Assembly: GCF_013386765.1 (NCBI RefSeq) | Contig: NZ_JACARE010000021.1 | Location: 101,653 to 165,652 of the forward strand | From: Pseudomonas yamanorum | GTDB lineage: Bacteria; Pseudomonadota; Gammaproteobacteria; Pseudomonadales; Pseudomonadaceae | Length of the DNA stretch: 64,000 bases | Reading direction: 5' to 3' | Shown here: positions 51,993-61,183 of the stretch, piece after piece | Layout of the letters: every line of letters begins with the position of its first letter | Position numbering within the stretch: position 1 is the stretch's first letter | Notes under the pieces: model-generated | What the model was told of the DNA's origin: nothing | What the model saw: the letters and a program-made list of their open reading frames with translations, nothing else | Databases searched by the model: none | Translations under genes and position numbers: made by a program

Positions 51993-52078
51993 GCCTGCCG
52001 GCAACGCTCGCAAATGCAGTACAACAACAACCTGATGCCACGCAGCATCAGCCGATCGAGTCCTCGGGAGCTCCTGTC

Positions 52079-53032
52079 ATGGCAGTGCATGTAGTCCACT
52101 TCGAACATCAGAATCGTACGCAATGGGGCGTGATAAACGCCGGCAGAATCACCGTGATTCCCGGTGACTATGCCAGCACCGGCGAATTCATCAATAACAC
52201 CAGCGTCACCGAGCTGGCCCGGATGAATGACGGTGATCTCCCCCTGTCTGCGGTCAAGTTGCTTTCGCCCGTCACCCGTGACCAACAGTTCGTCTGCCAG
52301 GGCGCCAACTACCGTCAGCACATGATCGAGTCGGGCATGGACCCTGACGCCAAGCACTTCAACATGATCTTCACCAAAGCCACCAGTTGCATAGTGGCCG
52401 CCGACAGTGAGCTGATCAAACCCTCCCATGTACGCTTCCTCGATTATGAAATCGAGTTGGGTCTGGTGCTCAAACGCGCCATCACGGGCAAGGTGACTGT
52501 CACCGACCACAACCTGCACGACTTCGTCGCCGGCCTGGTGGTGGTCAATGACTATTCGGCTCGCGATATCCAGATTCCGCAAATGCAGTTCTACAAGGGT
52601 AAAAGCTATCGCACCTTCGGCCCTGTCGGCCCTTACCTGTGCCTGCTCGAAGCGCCCGACATGCACTACTTGAAGAACCTGCAACTGCGGCTGACGGTCA
52701 ATGGGCAGGTCCGACAAAACGATAGCACCGCCAACCTGGTGTACGGCCCGGCAGAAACCTTGACCGAGCTGTCCGGTGTACAGGATTTCAACTCCGGCGA
52801 CCTGATCGCCACCGGCACGCCAGCCGGCTGCGCGCTTACCGTGCCCTCCCCCGCGAAGCAACGAATCGGCGCCTTGCTGCCGGATGCGGTGAAGTGGAAG
52901 ATCTTTCTGAAAACACAGGAGAGCCGCACGCAGTACCTCAAAGCCGGCGATCTTGTCGAAGCCAGTATTCGCAGCGCCGATGGCAAGATCGATCTTGGCA
53001 CCCAGCGTAATCTTGTGGTGGAGCAAGCCTGA
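52079..53032 (+). CDS. fumarylacetoacetate-hydrolase family protein
   Basis: A 317-residue FAH-fold enzyme. The metal ligands are in DYEIELGLVLKR (Glu124, Glu126) and VVNDYSARDIQ (Asp158), and the FGPVGPYL and GDLIATGTPAGCAL segments complete the active site. Family members hydrolyse acylpyruvates, or decarboxylate or hydrate meta-cleavage products, which fits the upstream ring-cleavage enzyme. The ATG at 52079 has GGGAG upstream; the frame extends 75 codons back over the dioxygenase end without family sequence. Its stop overlaps the ligase start as TGATG. Confidence 0.87.
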   Translation: MAVHVVHFEHQNRTQWGVINAGRITVIPGDYASTGEFINNTSVTELARMNDGDLPLSAVKLLSPVTRDQQFVCQGANYRQHMIESGMDPDAKHFNMIFTKATSCIVAADSELIKPSHVRFLDYEIELGLVLKRAITGKVTVTDHNLHDFVAGLVVVNDYSARDIQIPQMQFYKGKSYRTFGPVGPYLCLLEAPDMHYLKNLQLRLTVNGQVRQNDSTANLVYGPAETLTELSGVQDFNSGDLIATGTPAGCALTVPSPAKQRIGALLPDAVKWKIFLKTQESRTQYLKAGDLVEASIRSADGKIDLGTQRNLVVEQA

Positions 53033-54933
53033 TGGCGATCACAAACCTGGCCGATATTCAGGCGCTGGAACGCACCCCGCTCAGTCGTCAGGGACTGTCG
53101 GCGAGCACCTATGATGCCTTGGCAAATTGTGCAAAAGAGCGCCCGAATACGCCCGCCCTACGCTTTTTTCTCGACGGGCAGAATTTTCGCAAGACCCACG
53201 ACTGGACCTACTCCGAGCTGCTGATCGACATCACCCGCGCTGCTAACGCGTTCCACGAACTCGGCCTGGGCGCTGACGACGTCATCGCGTTTATTTTGCC
53301 GAATTTGCCGGAAACCCATTTCACCATCTGGGGCGGCGAGGCGACAGGCATCGTCATGGCGGTCAATCCGTTGTTGGAGGCGCCTCAGATGGCCGACCTG
53401 CTGCGGGCGGCCAACGCCAAAGTCGTGGTCACCCTGGCACCGACGCCTGGTAGCGATCTGTGGCCACGGCTAGCTACGCAACTGGACCAGTTACCTAGCG
53501 TCAAGCACGTGATCTGGGTGAGCATGGCGCCCTATGTCAGCACGTTTAAAGGGTTGGCATTGCGCTGGATGGCCAAACGGGAAAAAGCACGCTACCGGCA
53601 TCTGGCAATTGCCGACCTGAGGGACCTGATGAAGAAACAGCGTCATCAGTACCTGAACAGCGCCAGGCATATTCGCGCCGAAGATCCGTCTTCATACTTC
53701 TGCACAGGCGGCACCACGGGGTTGCCGAAGATTGCCATGCGCAGCCATGGCTCCGAAGTTTTCAATGCGTGGGCCATGGCTCGCAACATGGAGCCTCGGG
53801 AACCCGGCCTGGTGATTTTCTGCGGCTTGCCGTTATTCCATGTGAACGGCCAATTAGTCACCGGCCTGATGCCGTGGACCAAGGGCGACCAAGTGGTGAT
53901 CGGCACTCCTCAGGGGTACCGCGGGGCCGGGGTCATCCAGAATTTCTGGGCGATGGTTGAGCACTTCAAGATCAATTTTTTCTCTGGTGTGCCCACCGTA
54001 TATTCCGCGCTGCTGCAACAATCGATAAAAGAGCACGACCTTAGCAGTCTCCAAAGCGCTCTTTGTGGTGCTGCACCCATGCCGATAGAGCTGTTCAAGG
54101 ACTTCGAAGCGCAAATCGGCGTTCCTATTCTCGAAGGGTACGGCCTCACTGAAGGTGCCTGCGTTTCGTCATGCAACCCCGCGGGGGGCGAACGCAAAAT
54201 CGGTTCCATTGGCCTGCGTCTGCCTTATCAGGAAATGCGTGCGGTGATTCTGGATGAACACGGCAGTTACCTGCGCGATGCGATGATCGACGAGGTCGGG
54301 GTGATAGGTATTCACGGCCCCAACGTATTTATTGGCTACCTGCAATCCGAGCACAATCAAGGCCTGTGGATCGATATTGACGGCCATCGCTGGCTGAACA
54401 CCGGCGACTTGGGACGCCAGGATGCCGATGGTTATTTTTGGCTCACCGGGCGCAAGAAGGAGCTGATTATTCGCGGCGGCCATAACATCGACCCCAAACA
54501 GATCGAAGAAGCGTTGCAGGCGCATCCGGCCGTCGCGCTGGTGGCCGCCATCGGCTGTCCCGATGCCCACGCTGGTGAAGTGCCTGTGGCGTATGTCCAG
54601 CTCAAGCCAGGGCACAGCTGCGCAGCGTCGACATTACTCGCATTTGCCAGCCAGGCCATTTCCGAACGCTCAGCCGTGCCCAAGCGCATCGAGATCCTCG
54701 ACGCCTTGCCGATGACACCGGTAGGCAAGATCTTCAAGCCGGCCCTGCAGCAACTGGAAATCGCCAACGTCGTACGCCTGGAGGCAGCCAACGCGGGCGC
54801 GCAGGATATCAGCGTAAACGTGTTGCAAGACCCGCGTCGCGGGCTGGTCGCCCACATTGGCGCTGGCGCCCATCGTGAGCAACTCGTGCCCCTGCTCGGG
54901 CGCTACAGCTTCCAAATTGAATGGCTCGGCTAG
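53032..54933 (+). CDS. AMP-forming acyl-CoA ligase
   Basis: A 633-residue ANL-superfamily ligase that should activate a carboxylic acid as CoA thioester. Visible parts are the P-loop TGGTTGLPK (225-233), the VEHFKINFFSGVPTVYSALL region, EGYGLTEGA (A5 motif), NTGDLGRQDADGYFWLTGRKKELIIRGGHNI (A7-A8) and the catalytic Lys of PVGKIFKPAL (A10). About 50 C-terminal residues follow A10, longer than usual. In this operon it may activate the side-chain acid or an aliphatic acid released after ring cleavage. Confidence 0.88.
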   Translation: MAITNLADIQALERTPLSRQGLSASTYDALANCAKERPNTPALRFFLDGQNFRKTHDWTYSELLIDITRAANAFHELGLGADDVIAFILPNLPETHFTIWGGEATGIVMAVNPLLEAPQMADLLRAANAKVVVTLAPTPGSDLWPRLATQLDQLPSVKHVIWVSMAPYVSTFKGLALRWMAKREKARYRHLAIADLRDLMKKQRHQYLNSARHIRAEDPSSYFCTGGTTGLPKIAMRSHGSEVFNAWAMARNMEPREPGLVIFCGLPLFHVNGQLVTGLMPWTKGDQVVIGTPQGYRGAGVIQNFWAMVEHFKINFFSGVPTVYSALLQQSIKEHDLSSLQSALCGAAPMPIELFKDFEAQIGVPILEGYGLTEGACVSSCNPAGGERKIGSIGLRLPYQEMRAVILDEHGSYLRDAMIDEVGVIGIHGPNVFIGYLQSEHNQGLWIDIDGHRWLNTGDLGRQDADGYFWLTGRKKELIIRGGHNIDPKQIEEALQAHPAVALVAAIGCPDAHAGEVPVAYVQLKPGHSCAASTLLAFASQAISERSAVPKRIEILDALPMTPVGKIFKPALQQLEIANVVRLEAANAGAQDISVNVLQDPRRGLVAHIGAGAHREQLVPLLGRYSFQIEWLG

Positions 54934-55112
54934 CACTGCCTGCTGAGTTGAGGAGGCAATCACTGCCACCCGCAACCTGAACATTGAGCATCACCAACTG
55001 AGCTCCGAGAACCGGCTATGGCATTTGCCATGGTCTGCGAGACCTGCTGCGCCTCGAAAACCGTGCAGGGACGCGTAACGCACAACAAAAACAACAAGAG
55101 GTAGTGAACGCA

Positions 55113-56975
55113 ATGACTCGTAAACAACCCCCATGGCAACAGGCTCGCCTGCCCCTCGCTTTCGGCCTGGCCGCATTGGCCAGTGCGCCCGCATCGGCAA
55201 TCAACTTCGATATCGGCGAGATCCACGGACAGTTCGACTCCAGCCTCTCGGTAGGCTCCAGTTGGTCCCTGGAGAACCCGAAGCAGGAACTGCTCAGCAG
55301 CCACAGCGCCGACGACGGCCGGCTCAACTTCAAGAAAGGCGACGCCTTTAGCCGGGTATTCAAAGGCGTCCACGACCTTGAACTCAAATACGGGGACAGT
55401 GGCGTATTTGTACGCGGCAAGTACTGGTATGACTTTGCGCTCAAGGATGAACATCAGCGGTTCAAGGACATCGATGATCACGGTCGCCAGGAAGGTGCGA
55501 AAGCTTCCGGCGCCGAGATTCTCGACGCCTTCATTTACCACAACTACCTGATCCGAGACTTGCCCGGCACCGTGCGTCTTGGCAAGCAAGTGGTGAGCTG
55601 GGGCGAAAGCACTTTTATCCAGGGCGGCATCAACACCATCAATCCGGTGGACGTGACCTCTTTTCGCCGACCCGGCTCGGAGATCAAGGAGGGGTTGATT
55701 CCGGTCAACATGTTCTACCTGTCGCAGAATCTCACCGACAACCTATCGGCGGAGGGTTTCTACCAGTTGGAATGGCAAAAAACCGCGATCGATAACTGTG
55801 GCACTTTCTTCTCGCAGACCGACGTGATCGCCGATGGCTGCAATGGGCTGCCGGTGGGGCCGATACTCGACCAGAATCCGGCGGCCAGGGCGGCCCTTTC
55901 GCCGTTTGGCGTGCAACTCTCCAACGAAGGTATCGTGATTCCCCGCGGTCGCGACCGTGACGCTCGCGACGGCGGCCAGTGGGGCGCTGCACTGCGCTGG
56001 TTCGCACCGGAACTGAACAGTGAGTTCGCCGGGTACTTCATCAACTATCACAGCCGCCAACCCTACGTCAGCGCCATCAGCAGTGCGCATGCCGCTGACC
56101 TGGGCTTTGCCCCGCAACTGTGTGGCAACGTCGGCGTACCGGCAGGTGCCTGTGGCGGTTTCCTCGCCAGCCCCACCGGCCAGAGCCTGGCTCAGGCCTA
56201 CCGCCTGGGCACCTCGCAGTATTATGTCGATTACCCGGAAGACATCCGCCTGTACGGCCTGAGCTTCAGCACCAGTCTGCCCAGTGGCACCACTCTGGCA
56301 GGCGAGATCAGCTACCGGCCCAATATGCCGCTGCAGATCAGCCCCGTGGACTTGATCAGCGCCGGCATCGGCGTACCGGCCTTGACGCCGGTGCTGTCAT
56401 CCGGGGCGGCGCCATTGGCCAATGGCCAGGACGTCTCCGGCTATCGACGCAAGGAAGTCACGCAGGCTCAGGTCACCGCCACGCACTTCTTCGACCAGGT
56501 CATGAATGCCGAACGCCTGACCCTGATCGGTGAAGTGGGGCTCACTCATATCGGTGGCCTGGAGGGCAAAGGCGGGCTGCGCTATGGCCGCAGTACTGCC
56601 TACGGTCAAGGGGAGTTGTATCCCAACAACAGCCTATGCACCAACACCACCAATGTACAGACGCCTTCCAACTGCAACAACGATGGTTTCGCCACCAGCA
56701 CCTCTTGGGGTTATCGCGTGCGCGCCATCTGGGACTACAACGGGGTGATTCCGGGCGTTGAATTGCACCCGAATATTGCCTGGTCCCATGACGTGAAAGG
56801 CTACGGCCCCGAGCCTGGCTTCAACGAAGGCTCCAAGGCACTGAGCCTGGGCATCGATGCCAATTACCTGAATACCTACACCGCAAGCCTGTCCTATACC
56901 GACTTTTTCGGCGGCGCCTACAACGTAAACATCGACCGCGACTTCATCGCCCTGAGCTTTGGCGTGTCCTTTTAA
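55113..56975 (+). CDS. DUF1302 family outer-membrane protein
   Basis: A 620-residue predicted outer-membrane barrel with a signal peptide (about 1-29, ending ASA), the INFDIGEIHGQFDSSLSVGSSW start typical of DUF1302, and a C-terminal strand FIALSFGVSF ending in Phe. It pairs with the following DUF1329 gene, 14 bases downstream, as usual for this family. Such pairs accompany catabolic clusters for steroids, terpenoids and other hydrophobic compounds and probably aid uptake. A GTG at 55104 is an alternative start. The 179 bases before it hold a small ATGGC-TTT-GCCAT hairpin and no gene. Confidence 0.84.
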   Translation: MTRKQPPWQQARLPLAFGLAALASAPASAINFDIGEIHGQFDSSLSVGSSWSLENPKQELLSSHSADDGRLNFKKGDAFSRVFKGVHDLELKYGDSGVFVRGKYWYDFALKDEHQRFKDIDDHGRQEGAKASGAEILDAFIYHNYLIRDLPGTVRLGKQVVSWGESTFIQGGINTINPVDVTSFRRPGSEIKEGLIPVNMFYLSQNLTDNLSAEGFYQLEWQKTAIDNCGTFFSQTDVIADGCNGLPVGPILDQNPAARAALSPFGVQLSNEGIVIPRGRDRDARDGGQWGAALRWFAPELNSEFAGYFINYHSRQPYVSAISSAHAADLGFAPQLCGNVGVPAGACGGFLASPTGQSLAQAYRLGTSQYYVDYPEDIRLYGLSFSTSLPSGTTLAGEISYRPNMPLQISPVDLISAGIGVPALTPVLSSGAAPLANGQDVSGYRRKEVTQAQVTATHFFDQVMNAERLTLIGEVGLTHIGGLEGKGGLRYGRSTAYGQGELYPNNSLCTNTTNVQTPSNCNNDGFATSTSWGYRVRAIWDYNGVIPGVELHPNIAWSHDVKGYGPEPGFNEGSKALSLGIDANYLNTYTASLSYTDFFGGAYNVNIDRDFIALSFGVSF

Positions 56976-56989
56976 GTGGAGCCAACACA

Positions 56990-58351
56990 ATGAAAACTCT
57001 GACCTTATTTGCCACCACACTCACCCTGCTCGCTACAGCCACGCTGACCCAGGCGGCAGTGCCAGCGAGTGAAGCGGCGAAGCTGGGCAACAGCCTGACG
57101 CCCGTCGGTGCAGAAAAAGCCGGCAACGCCGACGGGAGCATTCCCCCATGGACCGGCGGTCTGGCCGAGAACGCGGGCAGCGCAGGGCCCAATGGTGCGC
57201 TCAGTAACCCCTTCGCGGCCGAAAAGCCGCTGTTCACCATCACTCCGCAAAATGTCGCACAGTACCAGGACAAACTGACGCCGGGCCAGTTGGCCCTGTT
57301 CAAGCGCTACCCCGACAGCTTCCACATGCGGGTGTTCCCCAGCCATCGAAGCGCGGCCCTGCCCGAAAACGTAAACCAGGCCATCGCCAGGAACGCAGTG
57401 AAGTCGACACTTATATCCGGCGGCAACGGCCTGTCGGACTTTGAAATCGCCACGCCCTTCCCTATTCCCCAAAATGGGCTTGAGGTGGTCTGGAATCACA
57501 TCACCCGCTATCGCGGCGGCAGCGTGCGGCGCACCCACGTCCAGGCCACACCATTGGCCGACGGTACCTTCAACCCCGTGTACTTCAAGCAGCAGTTCAC
57601 CTATCGCGACCAGTTGAAAGACTTCGATCCGCAAAATCCGGGCAATGTGTTGTTCTACTACAAGCAACTGGTGACGGCGCCAGCCCGTTTGGCCGGCGAT
57701 GTGGTGCTGGTCCACGAAACTCTCGACCAGGTGAAGGAACCGCGCATGGCCTGGATCTACAGTGCCGGGCAGCGACGCGTGCGACGCGCCCCACAGATTG
57801 CTTACGATGGCCCGTACCCGGCCTCGGACGGCCAACGGGTGGCAGACAACTTGGACATGTTCAACGGCGCACCGGACCGCTATGACTGGAAGCTGCTCGG
57901 CAAAAAGGAAATCTACATCCCCTACAATAGCTTCCAACTGGAGTCGCCCGCACTGAAGTACACCGACGTGATCAAGCCGGGGCACATTAACTCCGATATC
58001 ACCCGCTATGAACTGCATCGGGTATGGGTGGTTGAGGCCGACCTCAAGGCTGACCAGCGTCATGTCTATGCAAAACGCGTCTTGTACTTTGATGAGGACA
58101 GCTGGCAAATCGCCCTTGCCGACCACTACGATGCACGCAATACCTTGTGGCGCACCGCCGAGGGCTTCATGACGCCGCTGTACGACAAGAAGATTCCGTG
58201 GATGGGTGTCGAAGCCCTGTATGACCTCATCAACGGGCGCTACCTGGTCTCCGGGATGCGTAACGAAGAGAAGGACAGCATGGACATCGGTTTCAAGGCC
58301 GTCGCGGCAGAATACACACCAACCGCCTTGCGCAACGACGGCATTCGTTAA
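56990..58351 (+). CDS. DUF1329 family periplasmic/outer-membrane-associated protein
   Basis: A 453-residue exported protein with a signal peptide (MKTLTLFATTLTLLATATLTQA), the family N-terminus ASEAAKLGNSLTPVGAEKAGNADGSIPPWTGG and the RVRRAPQIAYDGPYPASDG core. DUF1329 proteins have a LolA-like, lipid-binding type of fold and are partnered with DUF1302 barrels. Here it probably carries a hydrophobic substrate through the periplasm. It is the last gene of the cluster and is followed by a terminator hairpin. Confidence 0.86.
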   Translation: MKTLTLFATTLTLLATATLTQAAVPASEAAKLGNSLTPVGAEKAGNADGSIPPWTGGLAENAGSAGPNGALSNPFAAEKPLFTITPQNVAQYQDKLTPGQLALFKRYPDSFHMRVFPSHRSAALPENVNQAIARNAVKSTLISGGNGLSDFEIATPFPIPQNGLEVVWNHITRYRGGSVRRTHVQATPLADGTFNPVYFKQQFTYRDQLKDFDPQNPGNVLFYYKQLVTAPARLAGDVVLVHETLDQVKEPRMAWIYSAGQRRVRRAPQIAYDGPYPASDGQRVADNLDMFNGAPDRYDWKLLGKKEIYIPYNSFQLESPALKYTDVIKPGHINSDITRYELHRVWVVEADLKADQRHVYAKRVLYFDEDSWQIALADHYDARNTLWRTAEGFMTPLYDKKIPWMGVEALYDLINGRYLVSGMRNEEKDSMDIGFKAVAAEYTPTALRNDGIR

Positions 58352-58388
58352 CGCATCGTCAATATGGTCGAGACAGAGTCAACGGGTT

Positions 58389-58413
58389 GGCCGCCAGCGC
58401 AGCTGGCGGCTTC
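58389..58413 (+). terminator. hairpin behind the DUF1329 gene
   Basis: GCCGCCAGC (58390-58398) and GCTGGCGGC (58402-58410) form a perfect stem with a GCA loop about 40 bases after the stop. The T-tract behind it is short, so the terminator may be weak. Confidence 0.6.
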
Positions 58414-58445
58414 ATACCTGGCACTCCGCTTCAAGTCGCACCTGG

Positions 58446-59027
58446 CTACACAGGCCAGCTCATCAATGCGCGGGCCACAACAGTCTCCAGTTGCTGTCGC
58501 GCAGTTCCCGCAGCGGCTTGCAGGCACAGACCGTCGAACACCGTCTGGATGTAAAGCGCCAGTGCGTCGGCATCTTGTGTGCTGGCCAGGTCACCCTGCT
58601 GCTGCGCCAGCTCGAAACGCTCGCGCAACATGGCTCTTATACGATTACGTCGACGACTGAGCTCTGTAGCCACATCACAATCAGCCAAGCCGTTCGCAAG
58701 CCCCGACTGAACCAGCAGGCAACCCAAAGGCTCGTCTGCAGTGGTGAGCCACTCAACAGCACCTATCAGCATTCGCTTGGCGGCCTCGCGGCCTGTAGGT
58801 GCAGCCAGGATCCAGTCACGGTGGGCGAGCCTGCGTTGGTCGTAGCGTTCAAGCACGGCATCAAACAACCCGCGCTTGCTGCCAAAGGCGAAGTAAAGGC
58901 TGGGGGCGCTGATGCCCATCGTCTTGGTCAATTCCGCCACAGAGGTGCCGTCGTAGCCTTTGCTCCAGAAAATATCTGTGGCCTTGTCCAGAACGGCGTC
59001 CTCGTTAAACTTTCTCGGACGTGCCAT
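58446..59027 (-). CDS. TetR family regulator of the adjacent SDR genes
   Basis: A 193-residue TetR-type regulator starting MARPRKFNEDAVLDKATDIFWSKGYDGTSVAELTKTMGISAPSLYFAFGSKRGLF, the AcrR-like HTH subgroup. ATG 59027 has AGGAGGGC upstream; the frame extends ten codons without added homology. It is divergent from an SDR gene with two related operator-like sites between, so it most likely represses that SDR/NmrA pair and responds to an electrophile or quinone-like signal (inferred). Confidence 0.87.
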   Translation of the reverse strand: MARPRKFNEDAVLDKATDIFWSKGYDGTSVAELTKTMGISAPSLYFAFGSKRGLFDAVLERYDQRRLAHRDWILAAPTGREAAKRMLIGAVEWLTTADEPLGCLLVQSGLANGLADCDVATELSRRRNRIRAMLRERFELAQQQGDLASTQDADALALYIQTVFDGLCLQAAAGTARQQLETVVARALMSWPV

Positions 59028-59045
59028 CGCCTGCCCTCCTGATAA

Positions 59046-59122
59046 TTTAGCGATCATTCTATTATGAGCTTGACCAGCCTCGCCAGCGCTCGTAATGTAG
59101 TGATCACTATATTACTGATGAG
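59046..59122. promoter_or_regulatory. two copies of a TAG(C/T)GATCA(T/C)T-type operator
   Basis: TAGCGATCATTCTATTA begins at 59048 and TAGTGATCACTATATTA at 59098, each followed by a GAG-containing segment. The second contains the perfect palindrome TAGTGATCACTA. They flank the divergent TetR/SDR promoters, 50 bases (about five helical turns) apart. Confidence 0.65.
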
Positions 59123-59130
59123 ATGAAACC

Positions 59131-59883
59131 ATGACGCAGACACTTGTTGGAAAAATAGCGCTGGTTACCGGAGGTAGCTCCGGCCTGGGCCTGGCCACGG
59201 CAAAACGCTTCGCACGGGAAGGTGCTCGGGTATTCATTACCGGTAGAAACCAGGCTGCTCTTGATGATGCCGTTGCCTTGATTGGCGAACAGGCTGTGGC
59301 GATTCAGGGGGATGTCTCCAACGATGCTGATTTGGAGCGCGTATCGCAGGTTGTCGGCAAGCAGGCAGGGCGACTGGACATCCTGTTTGCCAATGCTGGG
59401 ATTCTTGAGCGCGCACCTCTTGGCGAGATCACCGGAGAGTCCTTCGACCGTCTGTTCGCAGTGAATGTAAAAGGGATGGTGTTTACCGTTCAGAAACTGC
59501 TGCCGCTGCTAAGTGATAGGGCCAGCATTGTATTGGTCTCTTCACTGGTCGGCAGCAAAGGCATGCCCGGCAACAGCATCTATGCCGCCACCAAGGCCGC
59601 TATCCGCAGTTTCGCCCGCGGTTGGATGCTCGACCTTAAGCATCGCAACATTCGCGTGAACGTCATCAGCCCGGGAGCCATTGAAACCCCAGGCCTCAAG
59701 GGTGCTGCGCCGGACAAGGAAGCTGCAGAGGCCATGCTTGGCCTCTTCGCCGAACTGATCCCGGTTGGGCGCGTCGGACAACCCGATGAGATTGCCAAAG
59801 TAGCCGTCTTCCTGGCCTCCGACGGAGCCAGCTACATCAACGGCGCTGAAATCCCAGTTGATGGCGGCTGGGCACAGGTGTGA
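59131..59883 (+). CDS. short-chain dehydrogenase/reductase
   Basis: A 250-residue classical SDR. The cofactor motif TGGSSGLG (13-20), NAG (88-90), catalytic Ser138, Tyr151 and Lys155 (YAATK) and the C-terminal DGGWAQ are all present. The absence of an acidic residue at the end of strand 2 (TGRN) suggests NADPH use. It is the first gene of a pair with the NmrA-like gene and lies under the TetR operators. Confidence 0.88.
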   Translation: MTQTLVGKIALVTGGSSGLGLATAKRFAREGARVFITGRNQAALDDAVALIGEQAVAIQGDVSNDADLERVSQVVGKQAGRLDILFANAGILERAPLGEITGESFDRLFAVNVKGMVFTVQKLLPLLSDRASIVLVSSLVGSKGMPGNSIYAATKAAIRSFARGWMLDLKHRNIRVNVISPGAIETPGLKGAAPDKEAAEAMLGLFAELIPVGRVGQPDEIAKVAVFLASDGASYINGAEIPVDGGWAQV

Positions 59884-59913
59884 CCCCTTTTACTCACTAA
59901 CAGAAGGTCAATC

Positions 59914-60798
59914 ATGGGCAAGATATTGGTGACAGGCGCCTCTGGCGAATTGGGCTCTCAAACCCTGAAAGCACTGCTGCAAATCACGGAAGCGAACCAA
60001 TTGGTTGCGATGGTCCGAGATCCTGGCAAGGTTCAGGCACTCGCGGCGCAAGGTGTGGAAGTTCGGCGCGGCGACTATCTGGATCAGTCGTCACTGATTG
60101 CAGCATTCGAAGGCATCGAGAAGGTGTTGATGGTTTCGGCAGTTGCGTTCACGGACCGTTTGCCACAGCACCTAAATATCATCCAGGCGGCAAAATATGC
60201 CGGTGTCAGCCACCTCGTCTATACGTCGATCCAGCGCAAAACCGGGTCAGTCAACCTGATCTCGATGGTGACCGAATCGGACCTTGCCACTGAGCAGGCC
60301 TTGGTAGACAGCGGGCTGGCTTACACCGTAGTACGCAATAGTGTGTACCAGGACTCCTTGCCATACTTTTTGGGAGCACGCTGGGCCTCCAACGGTGTTC
60401 AAGTTACCGCAGGTGATGGCCGCGCAACGCTGGTTTCACGAGCAGATCTAGCGTACGCCAACGCATTGATCCTTACCCAAACAGGCCACGAGGGCAAGAC
60501 CTATACCCTTGGTGCCAGCGGAGCGATTTCATTCCGAGAAATAGCAGCGGCATTATCAGAGGTCGTTGGTAGGAAAGTCCCTTATCAGACCGTGTCGAAG
60601 GAAGTACTCGCCGCAAGGCTAGTCGGTGATGGCATCCCCGCTCCTGTTGCTGACTTTTTGCACGAGTGGATCGCGGCGGTAAATACAGGTGAATTCGAGG
60701 AGATTACCGGTGATCTGGAGCGCTTGATCGGCCGACGTCCGATCAGTTGCCTGGAATTCATTGGATCAAATTATAGCGCTGTAAATGAGTCACTATGA
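59914..60798 (+). CDS. NmrA-like/QorB-type atypical SDR
   Basis: A 294-residue Rossmann-fold protein with GASGELGSQTLKAL (NAD(P)-binding, about 8-21), VRDPGKVQAL after strand 2 and the VSHLVYTSI strand. It resembles E. coli QorB (NAD(P)H:quinone oxidoreductase 2) and other NmrA-like proteins, lacking the classical YxxxK. It starts 30 bases after the SDR stop, so both are probably in one transcript. Confidence 0.86.
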   Translation: MGKILVTGASGELGSQTLKALLQITEANQLVAMVRDPGKVQALAAQGVEVRRGDYLDQSSLIAAFEGIEKVLMVSAVAFTDRLPQHLNIIQAAKYAGVSHLVYTSIQRKTGSVNLISMVTESDLATEQALVDSGLAYTVVRNSVYQDSLPYFLGARWASNGVQVTAGDGRATLVSRADLAYANALILTQTGHEGKTYTLGASGAISFREIAAALSEVVGRKVPYQTVSKEVLAARLVGDGIPAPVADFLHEWIAAVNTGEFEEITGDLERLIGRRPISCLEFIGSNYSAVNESL

Positions 60799-61183
60799 TG
60801 CCTTAGCTTCGCTCAACAAGATCGATAGGGAGCAAATAGCGAGAATCTGATGTGAGGTCAGGCTCGGTTTTCGATATCAGAGTTAACACCTTCGGTAACT
60901 CGTACGGCGTACGTGAGTGAATCCTCCCTAGTTTCGTAGACACCTGAGGGCCGCTTTTGGCCGATGTTTTCTGCCCAATTTGAAAGGCCGAAATCGGTCA
61001 AAAGCGGACTGATTGAACCTTGCCTCAGCTTGCTTTTTTTGACTTCGACATATCTAGGAAAGCCGAGGCGATGCAGATGTGCAATTTCTCTGCTAAAGAT
61101 CGGGCGAGATGATAACCAACCACCTGGCCGTAATTTCTCTGTTAGCCAAGTCAGTGTAGTTACTGCTGACGCAGCACAGATGA
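60799..61183. other. gene-free stretch with a palindromic repeat
   Basis: Apart from the inverted repeat described for 60950-61007, I see no convincing gene here. Short frames have no ribosome-binding site and no recognisable family. The region is likely debris between the NmrA-like gene and the convergent GlcG/HbpS gene. Confidence 0.5.
60950..61007. repeat. dispersed palindromic repeat, copy 2
   Basis: GCCGCTTTTGGCCGAT and ATCGGTCAAAAGCGGAC form the arms (one mismatch) around TTGAAAGGCCGAA-like sequence. It shares its plan with 42900-42955. Confidence 0.7.
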
